From: Goekera deserti
GTDB lineage: Bacteria > Actinomycetota > Actinomycetes > Mycobacteriales > Geodermatophilaceae
DNA length: 64,000 bases
Assembly: GCF_010685995.1 (NCBI RefSeq)
Contig: NZ_JAAGWK010000034.1
Location: 1 to 64,000 of the forward strand
Direction of reading: 5' to 3'
Shown: piece after piece, positions 62,041 through 64,000 of the stretch
How the letters are laid out: each line of letters starts with the position of its first letter
Position numbering within the stretch: position 1 is the stretch's first letter
Made by a program: the position numbers and the translations under genes
Notes under the pieces: generated by a model
Database searches by the model: none
The model's input: only the letters and a program-made list of their open reading frames with translations
What the model was told of the DNA's origin: nothing

Positions 62041-62885
62041 CGGCGCTTCCGCAGCCGGGCCGTGACGGTGGTCAGGCCGGCCAGCAGCCGGCCGTAGGAG
62101 CCGGGTGCGACCCGGGCCAGCAGGTCGGGCACCACGGCGCTCATGCCGATGAGCAGCCGGGGCCGGCGCTTCTCGACCGCTGCCACGATGAGCTCCGCGG
62201 CCTGCTCCGGCGGGAAGGTGAGCAGCTTCTCGAACTGCTTCTTGCCGGCCTCGGCCTCGGCCTGCGGCACCCCGGAGGCCACCCGCGCGGCCGCGGCGAT
62301 GCCGGTCCTGATCCCGCCGGGGTGCACCGACGTCACGCCGATGCCGTCGTCGACGAGCTCGTGCCGCAGCGCCTCGGTGAAGCCGCGGATGGCGAACTTG
62401 CTGGCCGAGTAGGCGGTCTGGCCGGCCGGGGCGATGAGGCCGAACAAGCTGGACACGTTGACCACGTGCGCACCGGGGTGGGTCTTCAGCACCGGCAGCA
62501 GAGCGTGGGTGAGCCGTACGGCGGCGGTGAAGTTGATCGTGATGACCCACTCGAACTCCTCGAGCGTGGTCTGGTCGAAGCGCCCGCCGAGCGCCACCCC
62601 GGCGTTGTTGACCAGCAGGGTGGTCTCCGGGTGCCCGGCGGCCAGCGTCTCGCCCAGCCGGCGGGTCTGCTCGGCGTCGGAGAGGTCGGCGACGTGGGTG
62701 GTCAGGGTGACCGCCGGGTGCGCGGCGCGCACGGTCTTGGCCACGAGTTCCAGCCGCTCGGCGTCCCGGTCGACGAGCACGAGGTGGCTGCCGCGGGCGG
62801 CGAGGGAGTGGGCCAGGGCGGAGCCGATGCCACCGGCGGCACCGGTGACGACGGCGGTGCCGCCGGCGACGACGTAGGGCTGCAT
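62037..62885 (-). CDS. Short-chain dehydrogenase/reductase
   Basis: A 282-residue classical SDR: VTGAAGGIGSALAHSLAARG binds NAD(P), LLVNNAGVALGG, and VVNVSSLFGLIAPAGQTAYSASKFAIRGFTEAL with the catalytic Ser, Tyr and Lys. It resembles the SadH/SDR of mymA-type operons. Probably interconverts an alcohol and the ketone used by the adjacent monooxygenase. Stop and start overlap by one base with the preceding gene. Confidence 0.87.
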   Translation of the reverse strand: MQPYVVAGGTAVVTGAAGGIGSALAHSLAARGSHLVLVDRDAERLELVAKTVRAAHPAVTLTTHVADLSDAEQTRRLGETLAAGHPETTLLVNNAGVALGGRFDQTTLEEFEWVITINFTAAVRLTHALLPVLKTHPGAHVVNVSSLFGLIAPAGQTAYSASKFAIRGFTEALRHELVDDGIGVTSVHPGGIRTGIAAAARVASGVPQAEAEAGKKQFEKLLTFPPEQAAELIVAAVEKRRPRLLIGMSAVVPDLLARVAPGSYGRLLAGLTTVTARLRKRR

Positions 62886-64000
62886 CAGGCGACTGCTTCC
62901 TTCTCGGGGACGGTGCCGACGGGCGTCGGGACCGGGGTGCCGGACCACGATGGCGTGCGGGGCTGGAAGGTCATGCCCTCGTCCGCCAGGGGACCGCGCT
63001 TCATGAGCCACAGGTCGCGGAAGTAGTTCTGGTGCAGCTTCCAGGGCGCGCGGGAGCCCTGCCGGGGCAGCGCGTCCAGGCTGCGCTGCACGTAGCCGGA
63101 GGACAGGTCCAGGAACGGCGCGTCGGCGCCCTCGGGCGGGGCCACCGGCGTGGCCGAGGCCAGGTCGTGGGTGTCCAGGTACCGGATCAGCCGGCAGACG
63201 TAGCGGCTGATCAGGTCGGCCTTGAGCGTCCACGAGTTGTTGGTGTAGCCGATGACCAGCGCGAGGTTCGGCACACCGGAGACCATCATCCCCTTGTAGG
63301 AGACGGTCTCGGACGGCTCGACCGGCCGCCCGTCCACCTCCACGGTCATGCCGCCCATCGTGAGCAGGTTCAGCCCGGTGGCCGTCACGACCACGTCGGC
63401 GGGCAGTTCCTCCCCGGACCGCAGCCGGATGCCGTGCTCGGTGAAGGTCTCGATCTGCCCCGTGGCGATCGACGCCCTCCCCGACCTCAGGGCGCGGAAC
63501 AGGTCGCCGTCGGGCACCAGGCACAGCCGCTGGTCCCAGGGCTGGTACGGCGGGGAGAAGTGGGTGTCCACGTCGTAGCCCACCGGCAGCTGTCGCAGCA
63601 TGCCGGTGCGGATCAGCTTCTTCATCAGCTCCGGCCGGCGGCGGCTGACCTGGTAGGACGTCGTGGTCATGACCACGTTCTTCCAGCGCACGACCCGGTG
63701 GGCGACCCGCTCCGGCAGCCGCTGCTGCAGCCAGGACGCCAGGGGGTCGGTGCCCGGCAGCGCCACCACGTAGCTGGGGGTGCGCTGCAGCATCGTGACG
63801 TGCTCGGCGTCCGGGGCCAGGTTCGGCACCAGGGTGACGGCGGTGGCGCCGCTGCCGATGACCACGACCCGCTTGCCCGTGACGTCGAGGTCGGCCGGCC
63901 AGTGCTGCGGGTGCACGACCTGCCCGGTGAACTGCTCGGTGCCGGGGAGGACCGGGGTGTACCCCTCGTCGTAGCGGTAGTAGCCCGAGCAGACCGACAG
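62885..64000 (-). CDS. Flavin-containing (Baeyer-Villiger) monooxygenase, EthA-like, 5' end missing
   Basis: The window ends inside the gene, so only the C-terminal 370 or so residues of about 490 are visible. FTGQVVHPQHWP is the Baeyer-Villiger fingerprint (FxGxxxHxxxW), GKRVVVIGSGATAVTLVPNLA the second NADPH-binding Rossmann motif, and TATGLNLL a conserved strand. SGYYRYDEGYTPVLPGTEQF and the rest resemble EthA (Rv3854c). It converts ketones to esters with NADPH and O2. The SDR and hydrolase behind it complete a ketone degradation route. Confidence 0.86.
   Translation of the reverse strand: MSVCSGYYRYDEGYTPVLPGTEQFTGQVVHPQHWPADLDVTGKRVVVIGSGATAVTLVPNLAPDAEHVTMLQRTPSYVVALPGTDPLASWLQQRLPERVAHRVVRWKNVVMTTTSYQVSRRRPELMKKLIRTGMLRQLPVGYDVDTHFSPPYQPWDQRLCLVPDGDLFRALRSGRASIATGQIETFTEHGIRLRSGEELPADVVVTATGLNLLTMGGMTVEVDGRPVEPSETVSYKGMMVSGVPNLALVIGYTNNSWTLKADLISRYVCRLIRYLDTHDLASATPVAPPEGADAPFLDLSSGYVQRSLDALPRQGSRAPWKLHQNYFRDLWLMKRGPLADEGMTFQPRTPSWSGTPVPTPVGTVPEKEAVA

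Noticed and set aside
62885-64000. Complete monooxygenase starting at the ATG-like codon near 63916
   Set aside because: The frame continues to the window edge with conserved sequence (SGYYRYDEGYTP), so the true start is outside.

Overview
The window is a very GC-rich (well over 70%) actinobacterial chromosome segment. Almost every codon ends in G or C, GTG starts are common, and translationally coupled GTGA/ATGA overlaps are frequent. Mycothiol-type, deazaflavin (F420)-type, DevR-type and Rv1733c-type proteins point to Actinomycetota. The general look (Tat/lipoprotein signals, many GGDEF proteins, long spacer-poor gene runs) would suit Geodermatophilaceae (Blastococcus, Modestobacter, Geodermatophilus), but that placement is inference. 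No rRNA, tRNA, CRISPR array, transposase or phage gene was seen, so this looks like ordinary chromosome with local accessory content.

Layout. 1-6.5 kb: a VanX-like dipeptidase, then a polyol ABC importer (binding lipoprotein, two permeases, no ATPase) coupled to a sorbitol-type dehydrogenase and flanked by two paralogous Rv1733c-like membrane proteins. 6.5-11.7 kb: a DUF817 membrane protein and three tandem paralogues of a WS/DGAT-like acyltransferase fold with progressively lost HxxxD motifs. 12-19 kb: a YghZ-type aldo/keto reductase, a TPR-GGDEF protein, and a two-gene operon joining a hydroxyacid-oxoacid transhydrogenase homologue to an FAD/Fe-S 2-hydroxyacid dehydrogenase. 19-31 kb: small unknown proteins, PhoD phosphatase, PdxY, an amidase lipoprotein, flavin enzymes with a luciferase-like monooxygenase and an MFS exporter, and a siderophore-binding protein behind a probable IdeR box. 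31-38 kb: a fused anthranilate synthase behind a clear Trp leader peptide and attenuator hairpin, acetyltransferases, a kinase-fold protein, a TmrB-like ATPase, an MFS transporter and two frame-broken pseudogenes.

38-47 kb: a membrane GGDEF protein, an aldo/keto reductase, a deazaflavin-type reductase, RNase J (leaderless promoter), and an HDOD gene coupled to a PAS-GGDEF-EAL gene whose upstream region carries a two-class short tandem repeat. 47-53.7 kb: an atypical SDR, a pair of acyl-CoA dehydrogenases that probably form a heteromeric enzyme, and a DosS/DosR-like module (universal stress protein, GAF-GAF histidine kinase, DevR-like regulator) in an unusual divergent/convergent arrangement. 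53.7-64 kb: a mannitol-type dehydrogenase, WrbA behind a perfect 16-bp palindrome, a mycothiol-dependent enzyme, a heterodimeric ABC exporter with strongly asymmetric nucleotide sites, YceI, and an operon of a Baeyer-Villiger monooxygenase (cut by the window end), an SDR and an alpha/beta hydrolase that could together oxidise and cleave a ketone or alcohol.

Working together: polyol uptake and oxidation (1.3-5.6 kb, perhaps with the mannitol-type enzyme at 54 kb); 4-hydroxybutyrate/2-hydroxyglutarate cycling (14.8-19 kb); iron acquisition (30 kb); tryptophan-controlled anthranilate synthesis (31 kb); c-di-GMP signalling (three genes); and hypoxia/redox-type signalling (50.5-53.6 kb). The least explained items are the three degenerate acyltransferase-like paralogues, the tandem repeat at 46.3 kb, and the unknown small genes.
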